Below are positions 7,426-17,465 of a stretch of DNA of 64,000 bases, in pieces. The notes beneath the pieces were generated by a model that made no database searches, had not been told where the DNA came from, and saw nothing but the letters and a program-made list of their open reading frames with translations. How positions within the stretch are numbered: position 1 is the stretch's first letter; the number at the start of each line of letters is the position of its first letter. The translations under genes and the position numbers were made by a program. Where the stretch lies: positions 2,689,501 through 2,753,500 of the forward strand of contig NZ_CP118611.1 of the NCBI RefSeq assembly GCF_028993555.1, given 5' to 3'. Source of the DNA: Ensifer adhaerens. GTDB lineage: Bacteria; Pseudomonadota; Alphaproteobacteria; Rhizobiales; Rhizobiaceae.

Positions 7426-8343
7426 ATGCCCAGCAACAAGAAATCTGCGGTTTCGCTCCTCTCGCTCGCAGCGCCGGCCGTCCTTTTGGCCGCAATCGGT
7501 GGTGTGCTTTCGGCGAAGGTGGGGCTGTTCGATGATCTCAAGGACGGCGTCGACCTGTCGATCAGGCCGCCCATGACCGTGACGATCGCACCGCGGCAAA
7601 TGAGCTATCGGGCAGAGGGACACTTCCTCAAGAACGGCTTTGCCGTCGATGCGCCGATCGTCGTCGCGGCGCTCGATCAGCCGCTCGAGATCATGAAGTA
7701 CCAGGTGACGCGCCAGGATTTTGAACGCTGCATCACCGACGGCGGCTGCCAGCAGCCGGAGGGCGGTCACGGCGCAGGCCTGGCGGGCGTACCGATGACC
7801 GGGGTCAACTATACGGACGCGAACGACTATGCGGCGTGGCTGACCAGAAAGACCGGTGAGGTCTGGCGCCTACCGACCGACCGGCAATGGGCCTTTGCCG
7901 CCGGGTCGAAGTTTCCCGACGATGCGCTCGGAATCGACGGCAGCAAGGACAATCCGGCGCTGCGTTGGTTGGCGGACTACGAGCGCGAGGCGAGCCGGCA
8001 GCGGGCGAAGAACCCGCTGCCGCAGCCATCGGGCGCTTTCGGCGAGAACGAGTACGGCGTTGCCGACCTGGACGGCAATGTCTGGGAATGGACCGAGACC
8101 TGCCATCGCCGCGTCACCATAGGTGACGATGGCGAGGTTCTGAAGGAGGCGCCTGCCTGCGGCATCTTCGTCGTTAACGGCAAGCACCGGGCGTCGATGA
8201 GCTTCTTCATCCGTGATCCGAAGAGCGGCGGCTGCGCCGTCGGCGTACCGCCGGACAATCTCGGCTTTCGGCTGGTGCGCGACGGCCGCTGGTATTCGGG
8301 CTTCCTCTACGCCTTCGAGCGCCGGCTCCATGGCGCCGGGTGA
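7426..8343 (+). CDS. nirV: NirV, formylglycine-generating-enzyme-like accessory protein of NirK
   Basis: 305 residues. A single N-terminal membrane or signal segment (residues 9-30) is followed by an FGE-sulfatase (SUMF1-type) domain: PLEIMKYQVTRQDFERC, PMTGVNYTDANDYAAWLTRKTGEVWRLPTDRQWAFAA, NEYGVADLDGNVWEWTE, then DNLGFRLVRD. nirV is the classic downstream partner of nirK; its exact reaction on NirK or the copper sites is unproven. I chose ATG 7426 because CCGGAG lies 8 bases upstream; a longer frame opens at 7342 but lacks such a site. Co-transcription with nirK is likely. Confidence 0.93.
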   Translation: MPSNKKSAVSLLSLAAPAVLLAAIGGVLSAKVGLFDDLKDGVDLSIRPPMTVTIAPRQMSYRAEGHFLKNGFAVDAPIVVAALDQPLEIMKYQVTRQDFERCITDGGCQQPEGGHGAGLAGVPMTGVNYTDANDYAAWLTRKTGEVWRLPTDRQWAFAAGSKFPDDALGIDGSKDNPALRWLADYEREASRQRAKNPLPQPSGAFGENEYGVADLDGNVWEWTETCHRRVTIGDDGEVLKEAPACGIFVVNGKHRASMSFFIRDPKSGGCAVGVPPDNLGFRLVRDGRWYSGFLYAFERRLHGAG

Positions 8344-8349
8344 TGACGC

Positions 8350-8373
8350 GGCCGGCGGAACCGCCGGGGCTTT
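8350..8373 (+). terminator. Probable terminator after nirV
   Basis: A GC-rich inverted repeat CCGGC-GGAACC-GCCGG (8352-8367) is followed by GGCTTT, starting 9 bases after the nirV stop. The stem is short. Confidence 0.55.
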
Positions 8374-8395
8374 CACGCCTCAGGCTGCGTAGGAT

Positions 8396-8453
8396 GCAAT
8401 CCATGTTTTTGCCCTTAGATCGTCACCGGTCTAGGGGTGAAAACATGTGGCAA
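8396..8453. repeat. Palindromic intergenic element before nnrR
   Basis: Long imperfect arms at about 8400-8419 (CCATGTTTTTGCCCTTAGA) and 8431-8451 (TCTAGGGGTGAAAACATGTGG) form a hairpin. The pattern CATGTTTTTG..CTTAGATCG resembles the right half of the element at 11750-11855, so it is probably a diverged member of that rhizobial repeat family (inference). Confidence 0.5.
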
Positions 8454-8570
8454 TCGAGGTGCTGCGGCGACCATTGCGCGCCTGGCCGGGAGTTCGGCGC
8501 GCTAGTCCTTTTGCGAGGTCCCGGGTCGTGCTAGATCAAGGCAACTCAAACGGCAGGATGTAGGGCCAAA

Positions 8571-9269
8571 GTGGCTGCACTCGATCGCACACTCGTCAAA
8601 TCGCTCCCTCTGTTCCAGAAGATGAGCGACACGGAACTGGATTCGCTGCTGACGCGCGCCACGGTTAGGCGCGTTCCGCAGAACGAAGCCGTGTTCGAAC
8701 AGGGCGCGCAGGCCGATTTCTTCTTCCTGCTGCTGCACGGCCGGCTGAAGGTGACCCAGGTCACCAAGGACGGGCAGCAGATCATCGTCCGGGTCGTCAA
8801 TCCCGGTGACCTCTTCGGCTTTGCCCGTGCGCTGCAGCGCAGCGACTATCCGGGAACGGCGACGGCGGCGACCGAGAGCCTGGTTCTCGCCTGGCCGACG
8901 GAGCTCTGGAACGTCTTCGTCGAGAAGAATCCCCACCTCGCCGTCAACGCCATGCACACGATCGGTCAGCGTCTCGACGAGGCGCACACCCGCATTCGTG
9001 AAATGTCGACGGAAGAGGTCGAGCGCCGCGTCGCACACACGGTGCTGCGGCTCGCCGAACAGGCCGGCAAACCCGACGGCGGCGGCATCCGCATCGACTT
9101 TCCGATCTCGCGCCAGGATATCGCCGAAATGACCGGGACGACGCTGCACACGGTCTCGCGTATCCTCAGCGCCTGGGAAGGGCAGGGCCTCGTCCAGGGC
9201 GGGCGGCAGAAGCTGACGCTGAAGGACATCCCAGGCCTGCGGCGTTTGGCGGAGCGGATTGGCGGCTAG
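8571..9269 (+). CDS. nnrR: NnrR, Crp/Fnr-family nitrogen-oxide regulator
   Basis: 232 residues: a cyclic-nucleotide-binding-like sensor domain (about 15-130), a dimer helix, and a C-terminal helix-turn-helix (FPISRQDIAEMTGTTLHTVSRILSAWEGQGLV, about 182-213). It has no N-terminal cysteine cluster, which separates NnrR from Fnr. Members activate nir, nor and nnrS genes in response to NO, probably through haem. The start is GTG 8571. The boxes at 1810, 5926 and 6008 are likely its targets. No convincing box stands before nnrR itself; a poor half-site (reverse-strand TTGAT-CTAG-CACGA at about 8528-8541) was seen. Confidence 0.93.
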   Translation: MAALDRTLVKSLPLFQKMSDTELDSLLTRATVRRVPQNEAVFEQGAQADFFFLLLHGRLKVTQVTKDGQQIIVRVVNPGDLFGFARALQRSDYPGTATAATESLVLAWPTELWNVFVEKNPHLAVNAMHTIGQRLDEAHTRIREMSTEEVERRVAHTVLRLAEQAGKPDGGGIRIDFPISRQDIAEMTGTTLHTVSRILSAWEGQGLVQGGRQKLTLKDIPGLRRLAERIGG

Positions 9270-9439
9270 AATGGCAGGCGGCAATACGCCGGCGGGCGAT
9301 CCTGCGCCGTCCTTCCGCAAGTGCACCGCATGGCGCCATTTGCCAGTGACGGGCTGTTGAGAACCCACCCCGCCAATCGCAAGATTGCACAATGTCGGCG
9401 GGAGGGGATGCCAGATCACGGTTTACGGTGAGTCACGAT

Positions 9440-9571
9440 CTACTTTGGAGCGACGATCCCGGGATAATAGTCACCGTCGCCGTTTTCGTAGTCCCCGCTG
9501 TAACTGCCACCGCCGGTTTGGGAGCATGCGGCGAGGCCCAGAACCATTACCAACAAGATTGTAGTGCGCAT
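9440..9571 (-). CDS. Small lipoprotein
   Basis: 43 residues starting MRTTILLVMVLGLAAC, a lipoprotein signal whose lipobox LAAC puts the lipidated Cys at residue 16. The mature part is a short Gly/Ser/Asp/Tyr-rich tail (GDYENGDGDYYPGIVAPK). I set the start at ATG 9571, with GGTAAGAAG upstream; a 63-residue frame to 9631 is possible but would bury the signal. Such tiny lipoproteins are common in rhizobia and have no known function. It lies downstream of, and on the same strand as, the methyltransferase. Confidence 0.65.
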   Translation of the reverse strand: MRTTILLVMVLGLAACSQTGGGSYSGDYENGDGDYYPGIVAPK

Positions 9572-9676
9572 TCTTCTTACCTTTTCCAGTTGATCGTTCA
9601 CGACAGGGCTGTCGAAACTCCGTCCCATCATGTGGGGGATCAGCCGGTATCGGGCAATCCCAATGGCAGGATTTTG

Positions 9677-10480
9677 CTAGGGTTTTTCCGCCCGAACAGC
9701 GTAGCGATGCTGGGACTGCCGTGCCAGACCCTTGAAGACATTCCAGTTCCTGGCCTGGGTGCGATGGATCTCGCGGAGGTCCCTGTCGACCGTGATGTCG
9801 ACGAAGCCGGCCTTCTGCAAAAGTTCGACGACGGCCTCGGCGCGGGCGCCCTTGGAGAAATGCACGCGGGAGAGAATGCTGCGATGCGTCGCCATCATCT
9901 GCGGTGAGCCAGTCGGCGTTTCCGCCCTGAAGAGGCCGAGGCGTTGTCCCCAGGCGCTGAGCTTTGAGAACAGCCGCTCGAGCGCCGTGGTGTTCACAAA
10001 GTCGCCATCGACGATCAGCAGCGTGCCGCCGGGCTTGAGAACACGCAACCATTCGGCAAAGGCTGCGGCCGGATCGACGAGCGTCCACACCAGATGCCGG
10101 TTGACGATCACGTCGTAATGGCCGTCGGGCTCCATGGTATTTTCAGCGTCACCGAGGGCGAAGCGGATGGAGCGGCCACGCTTGCGGGCCTTTTCGCGGG
10201 CGCGTTCGAGCATGGGTTCGGCCCAATCCAGACCCTGCACCTTGAAACCGAGTTCGTCGAGCAGATGCGAGACGACGCCCGTCCCGCTTGCAAGGTCCAA
10301 CGCGGCGCGGCCGGCGCCCGGTCCGAGGTGGCGCAGAAACAACGCGTGCCAGGCCGCGCGCTCCTCCTCCGAGAAGATCTCGTGCCCCGGCGATAGATCG
10401 AAGGTTGCGGCACGCTCCGACCAGTAGGCCTTGATCTCATCCCGCAGGTTGTAGTTCCGCCGATCCGTTACGTCGCTCAT
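9677..10480 (-). CDS. Class I SAM-dependent methyltransferase
   Basis: About 267 residues with the Rossmann methyltransferase core: motif I LDLASGTGVVSHLLDELG, acidic loop GLDWAEPMLERAREKA, GDAENTMEPDGHYDVIVNRHLVWTL and the post-core VLKPGGTLLIVDGDF. The substrate cannot be read from the sequence. It diverges from a two-binding-protein iron-chelate ABC operon, and the gap holds a RirA-type box 47 bases upstream. A role in modifying or processing the imported chelate is a reasonable inference. I use ATG 10480 (MSDVTDRR), since the longer frame to 10549 would start inside the operator region. Confidence 0.82.
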   Translation of the reverse strand: MSDVTDRRNYNLRDEIKAYWSERAATFDLSPGHEIFSEEERAAWHALFLRHLGPGAGRAALDLASGTGVVSHLLDELGFKVQGLDWAEPMLERAREKARKRGRSIRFALGDAENTMEPDGHYDVIVNRHLVWTLVDPAAAFAEWLRVLKPGGTLLIVDGDFVNTTALERLFSKLSAWGQRLGLFRAETPTGSPQMMATHRSILSRVHFSKGARAEAVVELLQKAGFVDITVDRDLREIHRTQARNWNVFKGLARQSQHRYAVRAEKP

Positions 10481-10526
10481 GTCGATACCGCCGTCTCTGT
10501 TTGGAGGCGTTCTAAAAGATAAATGT

Positions 10527-10541
10527 TGACTAATAAAGTCA
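10527..10541. promoter_or_regulatory. RirA-type iron-responsive (IRO) box
   Basis: TGA-CTAATAAAG-TCA fits the TGA-N9-TCA IRO motif used by RirA in rhizobia. It lies 47 bases from the methyltransferase start and 45 bases from the binding-protein start, so it can repress both under iron sufficiency. Confidence 0.7.
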
Positions 10542-10585
10542 TGAAACATTAGATCGCCACGATTTTCCCAGCGGAGCAGAAAACA

Positions 10586-11719
10586 ATGCGGTTTTTCAAC
10601 AGGGTGGCTGTGGCCGCCACGGGTTTTTGCGTGCTTTTTTCAACGGCCGCCTTCGCTGATGTCGTGACGTTGAAAGACGTGACCGGCCGCGATGTCGAGG
10701 TCAATGTACCGGTCGAACATGTCATCCTCGGCGAAGGCCGCCAGATCTATTTCCTCGGTGCGCTTGACCGTGACGATCCATTCAGGCGCGTCGTCGGCTG
10801 GCGTGACGACCTTTCCAAGGCTGATCCCGAAAGCTACGCCGCCTATCTTGAGAAATACCCTGATATCGCCAAGCTGCCGACCTTCGGCGGGATGAAGGAC
10901 GGCACCTTCGACATCGAGCAGGCGGTGGCGCTGAAGCCCGATGTCGTGCTGATGAACGTCGATGCAAAGACCGCGACGGAAGAGGCCGGTTATATCGAAA
11001 AGCTCGCCAAGGTCGGCATTCCGCTCGTCTATGTCGACTTCCGCGAAAAGCCGATGGAAAACACCGAGCCGAGCATGCGCGTGATGGGCAAGCTGCTCGG
11101 CAAGGAAGAGAAGGCCGAGGAGTTCATCAAGTTCCGTGCCGAAAGCATCGCCAAGGTGACCGACGCTTTGGCAAAGGCCAACCCGAAGAAGCCGCTGGTC
11201 TTCGTCGAGCGCGCCGGCGGGTACTCCGACGATTGCTGCATGTCCTTCGGCAACGAGAATTTCGGCAAGATGGTCGAATTCGCCGGCGGGGTGAACATGG
11301 CGAAGGACATCATTCCCGGCACCTTCGGCACGGTCAATCCGGAGCAGATCATCGCCGCAAACCCGCAGCAGATCATCATCACCGGCGGCAACTGGCAGGG
11401 TTACGTGCCGGGCGGCGCCTGGGTCGGCGTCGGTTATGGCGCCGATCAAAAGGAAGCGGCCCGCAAGCTTGAAAACCTGACCAAGCGCCCGGCCTTCACC
11501 GGCGTGCAGGCGGTCAAGGACGGCCAGGTCCATGCCATCTGGCACCAGTTCTACAACAACCCCTATCAGTTCGTCGCGATCCAGCAGATCGCCAAGTGGC
11601 TGCATCCGGATCTTTTCGCCGACCTCGATCCGGAAGCGACGTTCAAGGAGCTGCATGAGCGCTTCCTGCCGCTTCCCTACAAGAGCGGATACTTCGTCTC
11701 ATTGACGACCAGCAAGTAA
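10586..11719 (+). CDS. Iron-chelate ABC transporter periplasmic binding protein 1 (FecB/TroA-like)
   Basis: 377 residues. A Sec signal ends near residue 24 (FSTAAFADVV), followed by a class III binding-protein fold: VTLKDVTGRDVEVNVPVEHVILGEGRQIYF, DVVLMNVDAKTATEEAGYIEKLAKVGIPLVYVD, and NPEQIIAANPQQIIITGGNW. A conserved CC pair sits in SDDCCMSFGNENFGKM. Homologues bind ferric siderophores or haem, and the ligand here is not identifiable. It is the first gene of the operon behind an IRO box. A second, clearly paralogous binding protein follows, separated by a repeat element. Confidence 0.9.
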   Translation: MRFFNRVAVAATGFCVLFSTAAFADVVTLKDVTGRDVEVNVPVEHVILGEGRQIYFLGALDRDDPFRRVVGWRDDLSKADPESYAAYLEKYPDIAKLPTFGGMKDGTFDIEQAVALKPDVVLMNVDAKTATEEAGYIEKLAKVGIPLVYVDFREKPMENTEPSMRVMGKLLGKEEKAEEFIKFRAESIAKVTDALAKANPKKPLVFVERAGGYSDDCCMSFGNENFGKMVEFAGGVNMAKDIIPGTFGTVNPEQIIAANPQQIIITGGNWQGYVPGGAWVGVGYGADQKEAARKLENLTKRPAFTGVQAVKDGQVHAIWHQFYNNPYQFVAIQQIAKWLHPDLFADLDPEATFKELHERFLPLPYKSGYFVSLTTSK

Positions 11720-11749
11720 GCAGACCGACAGCCGGAGGGGGAGGTCTCT

Positions 11750-11855
11750 ACGACGCCGCGCGTCTTAGCAGACGCGCAAAGGTCGCCGTAGCACTTTGAA
11801 TTGCTGCATGTTTTCGTCTTTAAATCGCATGCGATTTAAAGAAGCAGCAGCGGCG
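11750..11855. repeat. Sinorhizobium-type intergenic palindromic repeat
   Basis: This contains hairpin GCGCGTCT-TAGC-AGACGCGC (11758-11777), the run GTAGCACTTTGAATTGCTGCATG, and then a perfect 26-bp palindrome at 11817-11842 centred on CGCATGCG. The composition matches an element that I recall as common between Sinorhizobium genes. It separates the two binding-protein genes of one operon and may attenuate or stabilise the transcript. Confidence 0.75.
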
Positions 11856-11876
11856 TCACGATCGAAAGGAATGACC

Positions 11877-13016
11877 ATGTCGATCTTCAGGAAAATCGCT
11901 GCGGCGATGATCGCGGCGATCTTGCTTACGGCACTGCCCGTCAGCGCTGCGGAAATCATCGACGTCACCGGCCGCAAGGTCGAAATCGCGTTACCCGCCA
12001 AGCGCATCCTGCTCGGCGAGGCGCGGCAGATCCATGTCGCGGCGGCGCTGAAAGGCGAGCATGTCTTCGACACGATCGTCGGCTGGCGCGACGATCTCCT
12101 GAAGAAGGATCCGGATTCCTACGCCGCCTATGTCGAGCGTTTCCCCGAGATCGAGAAGCTGCCACGCTTCGGCTACATCCCCTCGGGCGATTTCAGCCTC
12201 GAAGCGGCCATTGCGCTGAAGCCCGACGTGCTGACCCTGAACCTCGAAGCCGAGAAGGCGGTGGAGGAATCGGGTTTCTTCGATAAGGCTGCGGCCGCTG
12301 GAATTGCCGTCGTCTACCTCGATTTCCGCGTCGATCCGGCGGCCAACAGCGAGAAGTCGGTGGAAATCCTCGGCCAGCTTTTCGGTGCCGAGACGAAGGC
12401 GCGCGAATTCATCGAATACCGCAACGCCCAGATCGCGCTGGTGACGGACCGCCTGCAGAAAGCGGGGGCAATCGCGCGCCCGAAGGTCTTCATCGAGCGT
12501 TCGCCCGGCATCACCGGCGACGTCGTCTGCTGCCGAACGTTCGGACCGGCGAATTTCGGCAAGATGGTGGAAGAGGCCGGCGGCCACAATATCGGCTCGG
12601 ATGTGATCAAGGGCACCTTCGGCGACCTCAATCCCGAGCAATTGATCGTCAGCGATCCTGACCAGGTCATCATCACCGGCAGCAACTGGTCGGCCGAATC
12701 CGATCTCAACCAGTTCGTCAGCGTCGGTCGCGGTGCCGATACGGCGGCGGCCGTGGAGCGTTTGCGTGGCCTGATGCAGCGCCCGGGCTTCCCCGGCCTA
12801 AAGGCGGTGAAGGAAAATAACGTGCACGCCGTCTGGCATCAGTTCTACGGCGCGCCCTACGAGTTCATTCCGATCCAGCAGTTTGCCAAGTGGTTCCATC
12901 CGGAACTTTTTGCCGACCTCGACCCGGACCGGACGTTCCGAGAATTTCACGAGAAGTTCCTGCCGGTGACCTATCGCCCCGGCTACTTCGCCTCGTTTCC
13001 GAAGGGTGGTGAGTGA
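11877..13016 (+). CDS. Iron-chelate ABC transporter periplasmic binding protein 2
   Basis: 379 residues, clearly a paralogue of the preceding gene: IIDVTGRKVEIALPAKRILLGEARQIHV, VGWRDDLLKKDPDSYAAYVERFPEIEKLPRFG, and a CC pair in GDVVCCRTFGPANFGKM. The signal peptide runs MSIFRKIAAAMIAAILLTALPVSA. I prefer ATG 11877, since AAGGA lies 6 bases upstream; ATG 11871 abuts the ribosome site. It shares a TGATG stop/start with the permease gene. Two binding proteins feeding one permease suggest two related ligands or affinities (inference). Confidence 0.9.
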   Translation: MSIFRKIAAAMIAAILLTALPVSAAEIIDVTGRKVEIALPAKRILLGEARQIHVAAALKGEHVFDTIVGWRDDLLKKDPDSYAAYVERFPEIEKLPRFGYIPSGDFSLEAAIALKPDVLTLNLEAEKAVEESGFFDKAAAAGIAVVYLDFRVDPAANSEKSVEILGQLFGAETKAREFIEYRNAQIALVTDRLQKAGAIARPKVFIERSPGITGDVVCCRTFGPANFGKMVEEAGGHNIGSDVIKGTFGDLNPEQLIVSDPDQVIITGSNWSAESDLNQFVSVGRGADTAAAVERLRGLMQRPGFPGLKAVKENNVHAVWHQFYGAPYEFIPIQQFAKWFHPELFADLDPDRTFREFHEKFLPVTYRPGYFASFPKGGE

Positions 13017-14076
13017 TGGTTGCCATGACCGACCAGGTTTCCGGCATTGAGGGACGAGGGCGTTACCGCGCGCTCGTCCTGCGCCGTTTGGTGTTGATCT
13101 TCTGTCTGCTGGCCGCGCTCTTTGCGTCTGTCGCGGTCGACATGGCGCTTGGCCCTGCGAACTACCCGCTCGCCGATGTGCTGGCGGCGCTGTTCGGTCC
13201 GGAAACGGTGAGCGACCAGCTCCGGGTGGTGATCTGGGATATCCGCATGCCGATCGCGTTGATGGCGGTCACGGTCGGAGCCTCGCTGTCGGTCGCCGGT
13301 GCGCAGATGCAGACGATCCTCGCCAACCCGCTGGCAAGTCCGTTCACGCTCGGCATTTCCGCCGCTGCCGGCTTCGGCGCGGCCCTCGGCCTCGTTGCCG
13401 GTGTCGCGGTCTTTCCGGTCGCTGTCCAATACATGGTGCCGATCAACGCCTTCCTGATGGCGATGCTGGCGGCGCTCTTCATCCACTTCGCCTCCACCAT
13501 GCGCGGCGTCACGGTCGAAACGATCGTGCTCCTCGGCATCGCACTCGTCTTTACCTTCAATGCCGCGCTGTCGCTGCTCGAATACCTTGCCTCCGAACAG
13601 GCGCTGGCCGCGGTCGTGTTCTGGACGATGGGCAGCCTCACCAAGGCAACCTGGCCGAAGGTCTGGATCACCGGCGCCGTACTCCTCTTCGCCTTGCCGC
13701 TCTTTGCAAGGCACGCCTGGGCGTTGACCGCGCTTCGGCTCGGCGACGACAAGGCGGCGAGCTTCGGCATCAATGTTCGCCGGCTAAGGCTCGAAGCGAT
13801 GATGACGGTCAGCCTGCTTGCGGCAATTCCGGTCTCCTTTGTCGGCACGATCGGATTCGTCGGCCTCGTCGGTCCTCACATCGCCCGCATGCTGGTCGGC
13901 GAGGATCAGCGCTTCTTCCTGCCGGCCTCGGTGCTCTGCGGCGCGCTCTTGCTTTCCGTCACCTCCGTCGTCAGCAAGATGCTGATCCCGGGCGCTGTGC
14001 TGCCGATCGGCGTCATCACCGCGCTTGTCGGCGTGCCCTTCTTCTTCGTGCTGATTTTCACCAACAGGAGGCGCGC

Positions 14077-14083
<7 letters not shown>
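13016..14083 (+). CDS. FecCD-family iron-chelate ABC permease
   Basis: 355 residues with about 9-10 membrane helices of the BtuC/FecCD type. Signatures are VIWDIRMPIALMAVTVGASLSVAGAQMQTILANPLASPFTLGISAAAGFGAALG and GFVGLVGPHIARMLVGEDQRFFLPASVLCGALLL. The ATG overlaps the stop of binding protein 2 (TGATG), and the end overlaps the ATPase gene by 7 bases. It forms a homodimeric channel in the inner membrane with the downstream ATPase. Only one permease is present, so the complex is the BtuCD-like 2+2 form. Confidence 0.94.
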
Positions 14084-14829
<746 letters not shown>

Positions 14830-14883
14830 GCGACAAAGCAACTCCACGAAAACGTGAACTGCGCCATTTCAAGAGGCTGGAGA

Positions 14884-14911
14884 GCACTTCGCCGCCGAGG
14901 CGGCGAAGTGC
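14884..14911. terminator. Hairpin between convergent ABC ATPase and MFS genes
   Basis: A 12-13 bp perfect GC-rich inverted repeat (GCACTTCGCCGC arm at 14884) surrounds a very short loop. There is no T tract, but the position between convergent genes suggests a shared 3' end. Confidence 0.6.
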
Positions 14912-14922
14912 GGCTTGTGAGG

Positions 14923-16209
14923 TCAGGTCGGCTTGTGCCCCTTCAGGCCGTAAAAGGCGATGTAGGCATAGCAGACGACGGGCATCAGGAAGGCGAGGTG
15001 GATGCCGATCGTATCGGCAAGGCCGCCCTGAACGAGCGGTAACAGCGCCCCGCCGACGATCGCCAGGCACAGGATGCCGGAGCCCTGGCTCGTGTATTTC
15101 CCGAGGCCGTAGAGCGCCAGGCTGAAGATCGTCGGAAACATGATCGAGTTGAAAAGCCCGATCGCCAGAACCGACCACATGGCAACGCTGCCTCCGGCAA
15201 AGACGGTGAGCAGCAACAGCACGATCGCCGCGGCGGCGTTGAAGGCCAGCGCCTTGCCGTCGTCGACGAAACGCATCGCAACCGCGCCGATGAACCGGCC
15301 GACCATCGCTCCGCCCCAGAAATACATCACATAATGGGCGGCTTCGGCCTCAGAGAGGCCGGCGATATCGGGCTGGTTCAGGAAGTTGACGAGGAAGCTG
15401 CCGATGCTGACCTCCGCACCGACATAGACGAAGATACCGATGGCGCCGAGAACCAGGTGGCGGTAGTGCCAGGCCGACTTGCCGTCGGTGATCGGCTCGA
15501 TCTCGTCATGCACTTCGACGGTCGGCAGCTTCAGGGCGGCAAAGAGCGCCGCAAGCAGCAGGAAGGCGGCGGCAAGAAGCATGTAGGGCATCTTGACTGC
15601 GCTTGCTTCGGCGAGCCTCAGAGCGTCCACCTGCTCCGGCGACGCGTCGGCTGTGGCAACGACGGCGGCCGAGAGGATCAGTGTCGCACCGAACATCGGG
15701 GCGAGCGTCGTGCCGAGCGAGTTGAAGGCCTGGGTCAGCGTCAGCCGGCTCGCGGCTGTATCCGGCGGGCCAAGCACCGTCACATAGGGGTTGGCCGAGA
15801 CCTGCAGCAGCGTGATGCCGCTTGCCAGGACGAAGAGCGCACCGAGGAACAGCGCATAGATGCGGTAGCTTGCCGCCGGGACGAAGAGAGCGCAGCCGAT
15901 GGCGGCGATGACGAGCCCAAGCACGATCCCCCACTTGTAGCTGATGCGCTTGACGAGCGCGCCGGCGGGCAGTGAGACGATGAAGTAAGCGCCGAAGAAG
16001 CAGAACTGGATCAGCATCGACTGCGTGTAGTTGAGCGAGAAGACGTTCTTCAGATGCGGGATCAGAATGTCGTTCAGGCACGTGATGAAGCCCCACATGA
16101 AGAACAGTGAGGTGAGCGCGAAGAGGGCAAATCGATAGCCCGCCGCGTCGGGTGACGCGGATGAGGCCGCGCGCGTGGGCTCGGCGCCCTTGGTGATGAT
16201 ACCTGCCAA
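14923..16209 (-). CDS. Sugar MFS transporter, FucP/GluP family
   Basis: 428 residues and 12 membrane segments. Signatures are [48 protein letters not shown] (FucP-type N-terminus) and [38 protein letters not shown]. Family members are proton symporters for L-fucose, glucose/galactose or related sugars. The substrate cannot be decided here, because no sugar catabolic gene is adjacent. The 200-bp upstream gap (16210-16410) shows no recognisable operator. Confidence 0.9.
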   Translation of the reverse strand: MAGIITKGAEPTRAASSASPDAAGYRFALFALTSLFFMWGFITCLNDILIPHLKNVFSLNYTQSMLIQFCFFGAYFIVSLPAGALVKRISYKWGIVLGLVIAAIGCALFVPAASYRIYALFLGALFVLASGITLLQVSANPYVTVLGPPDTAASRLTLTQAFNSLGTTLAPMFGATLILSAAVVATADASPEQVDALRLAEASAVKMPYMLLAAAFLLLAALFAALKLPTVEVHDEIEPITDGKSAWHYRHLVLGAIGIFVYVGAEVSIGSFLVNFLNQPDIAGLSEAEAAHYVMYFWGGAMVGRFIGAVAMRFVDDGKALAFNAAAAIVLLLLTVFAGGSVAMWSVLAIGLFNSIMFPTIFSLALYGLGKYTSQGSGILCLAIVGGALLPLVQGGLADTIGIHLAFLMPVVCYAYIAFYGLKGHKPT

Positions 16210-16410
16210 TGGTTTAACCTTATGATGTTGTTGACGCCGGAGCTTGGGCCTCGGGAGGGCGTCGCTTGGGACGCGCCGGCGGCAGGCTGTGATCTTCGCT
16301 TGGGAGCACGAGGATGCCAGTCTGCGCGGCGCTTATACCGCGCGGACAGGGCTTTGACAGTGCGAAAGGCAGGATTTCCCCGGTCGCGGGCCTGTCGTGC
16401 GAGCACTAGG

Positions 16411-17457
16411 TCACAGGGTTGCAAGCTCGCGATTGGAGAGCACGCCGCCATTGGCCCGTTTGATGTCGAGCTTTCGCTCAAGCGCCACCACGATATCCTC
16501 GCTGAATTCGATCGAGGTGAGTTCGGCGATCTCGGGTAAGGCTCCGGGGGTGAAGACATTCACCTCGACGAGCCTGTCGCCGACCACATCGAGCCCCACG
16601 AGAAACATGCCATCGCGCACCAGCTTGGGGCGCATCTGTTCGGCAACGGCGAGCATTTCGGGCGTTATCACCGCAGGTGCCGGCCTGCCGTTGACATGCA
16701 TGTTGGAACGCAGCTCGCCTTCCGCCGGGATGCGCCGAACCGCAGCGTAGGTATCGCCTCGCTTGAGCGGCCGGCCATTCATCAGGAACAGCCTGACGTC
16801 GCCTTCGGTTGCTGCCGGCAGATATTCCTGCGCGATCACGTAGCCCATCTCGCTGACCGCCTCGAAAATCTGGTTGAGGTTTGTCTCGTGGCTGGAGCTG
16901 ACCTTGAAGACGTTCTTGCCGCCGGAACCTTGCAGCGGTTTCAGGATGACACCCTCGGGATGCGCGTCGACGAAGGCCCTGATCTCCTCGATCTGTTTCG
17001 AGATCAGCGTGGTCGGTCGAACGATTTCGGGGAAGTCCTGGAGATAGAGCTTGTTCTGTGCCCGAGCCAGTCCGTCCGGATCGTTGACGACGATTGCCCC
17101 GCGCTCGGCTGCAAGCCGCCCGAAGATGACGCCGGCCTGAGCGGCCCAGGAACGTGGGCCGGTGTCTTCCGACGGGTCGTTCCTCAGAAACAGAACGTCG
17201 ATCTCGGTGATATCCAGGGTGACGCGCCGTGTGGCACCGCTGCGCAAAGCAGCAATGAAGGTTTCGGCCTTGCGCGGCTTTGCCGTACCGAGGTCGAGGG
17301 CGTGGATCATTAGCCGGCTATCCGGCCTCAGGACGAAATCGCCGGGCGTGACGTAGGTGATCTCGTGGCCGCGGGCGAGCGCTGCAAGCGCAAGCGATGT
17401 CGTCGCGTAGAAGGTCTCTTCACCCTCGATCGAGTTGACGAGAAAGGCAATTCGCAT
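16411..17457 (-). CDS. GshB-like ATP-grasp ligase
   Basis: 348 residues. The N-terminal pre-ATP-grasp domain (MRIAFLVNSIEGEETFYATTSLALAA) is followed by an ATP-grasp domain: VILKPLQGSGGKNVFKV (phosphate-binding loop), AQEYLPAATEGDVRLFLMNG, and the metal-binding VGLDVVGDRLVEVNVFTPGALPEI. It resembles glutathione synthetase GshB but is not in a glutathione context. ATP-grasp ligases form amide bonds between a carboxylate and an amine through an acyl phosphate. It starts 8 bases after the stop of the DUF1704 gene, so it is third in a tight operon. I set ATG 17457; a frame extending to 17838 overlaps the neighbour and is not credible. The substrate is unknown. Confidence 0.88.
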   Translation of the reverse strand: MRIAFLVNSIEGEETFYATTSLALAALARGHEITYVTPGDFVLRPDSRLMIHALDLGTAKPRKAETFIAALRSGATRRVTLDITEIDVLFLRNDPSEDTGPRSWAAQAGVIFGRLAAERGAIVVNDPDGLARAQNKLYLQDFPEIVRPTTLISKQIEEIRAFVDAHPEGVILKPLQGSGGKNVFKVSSSHETNLNQIFEAVSEMGYVIAQEYLPAATEGDVRLFLMNGRPLKRGDTYAAVRRIPAEGELRSNMHVNGRPAPAVITPEMLAVAEQMRPKLVRDGMFLVGLDVVGDRLVEVNVFTPGALPEIAELTSIEFSEDIVVALERKLDIKRANGGVLSNRELATL

Positions 17458-17465
17458 CGGCTTTC

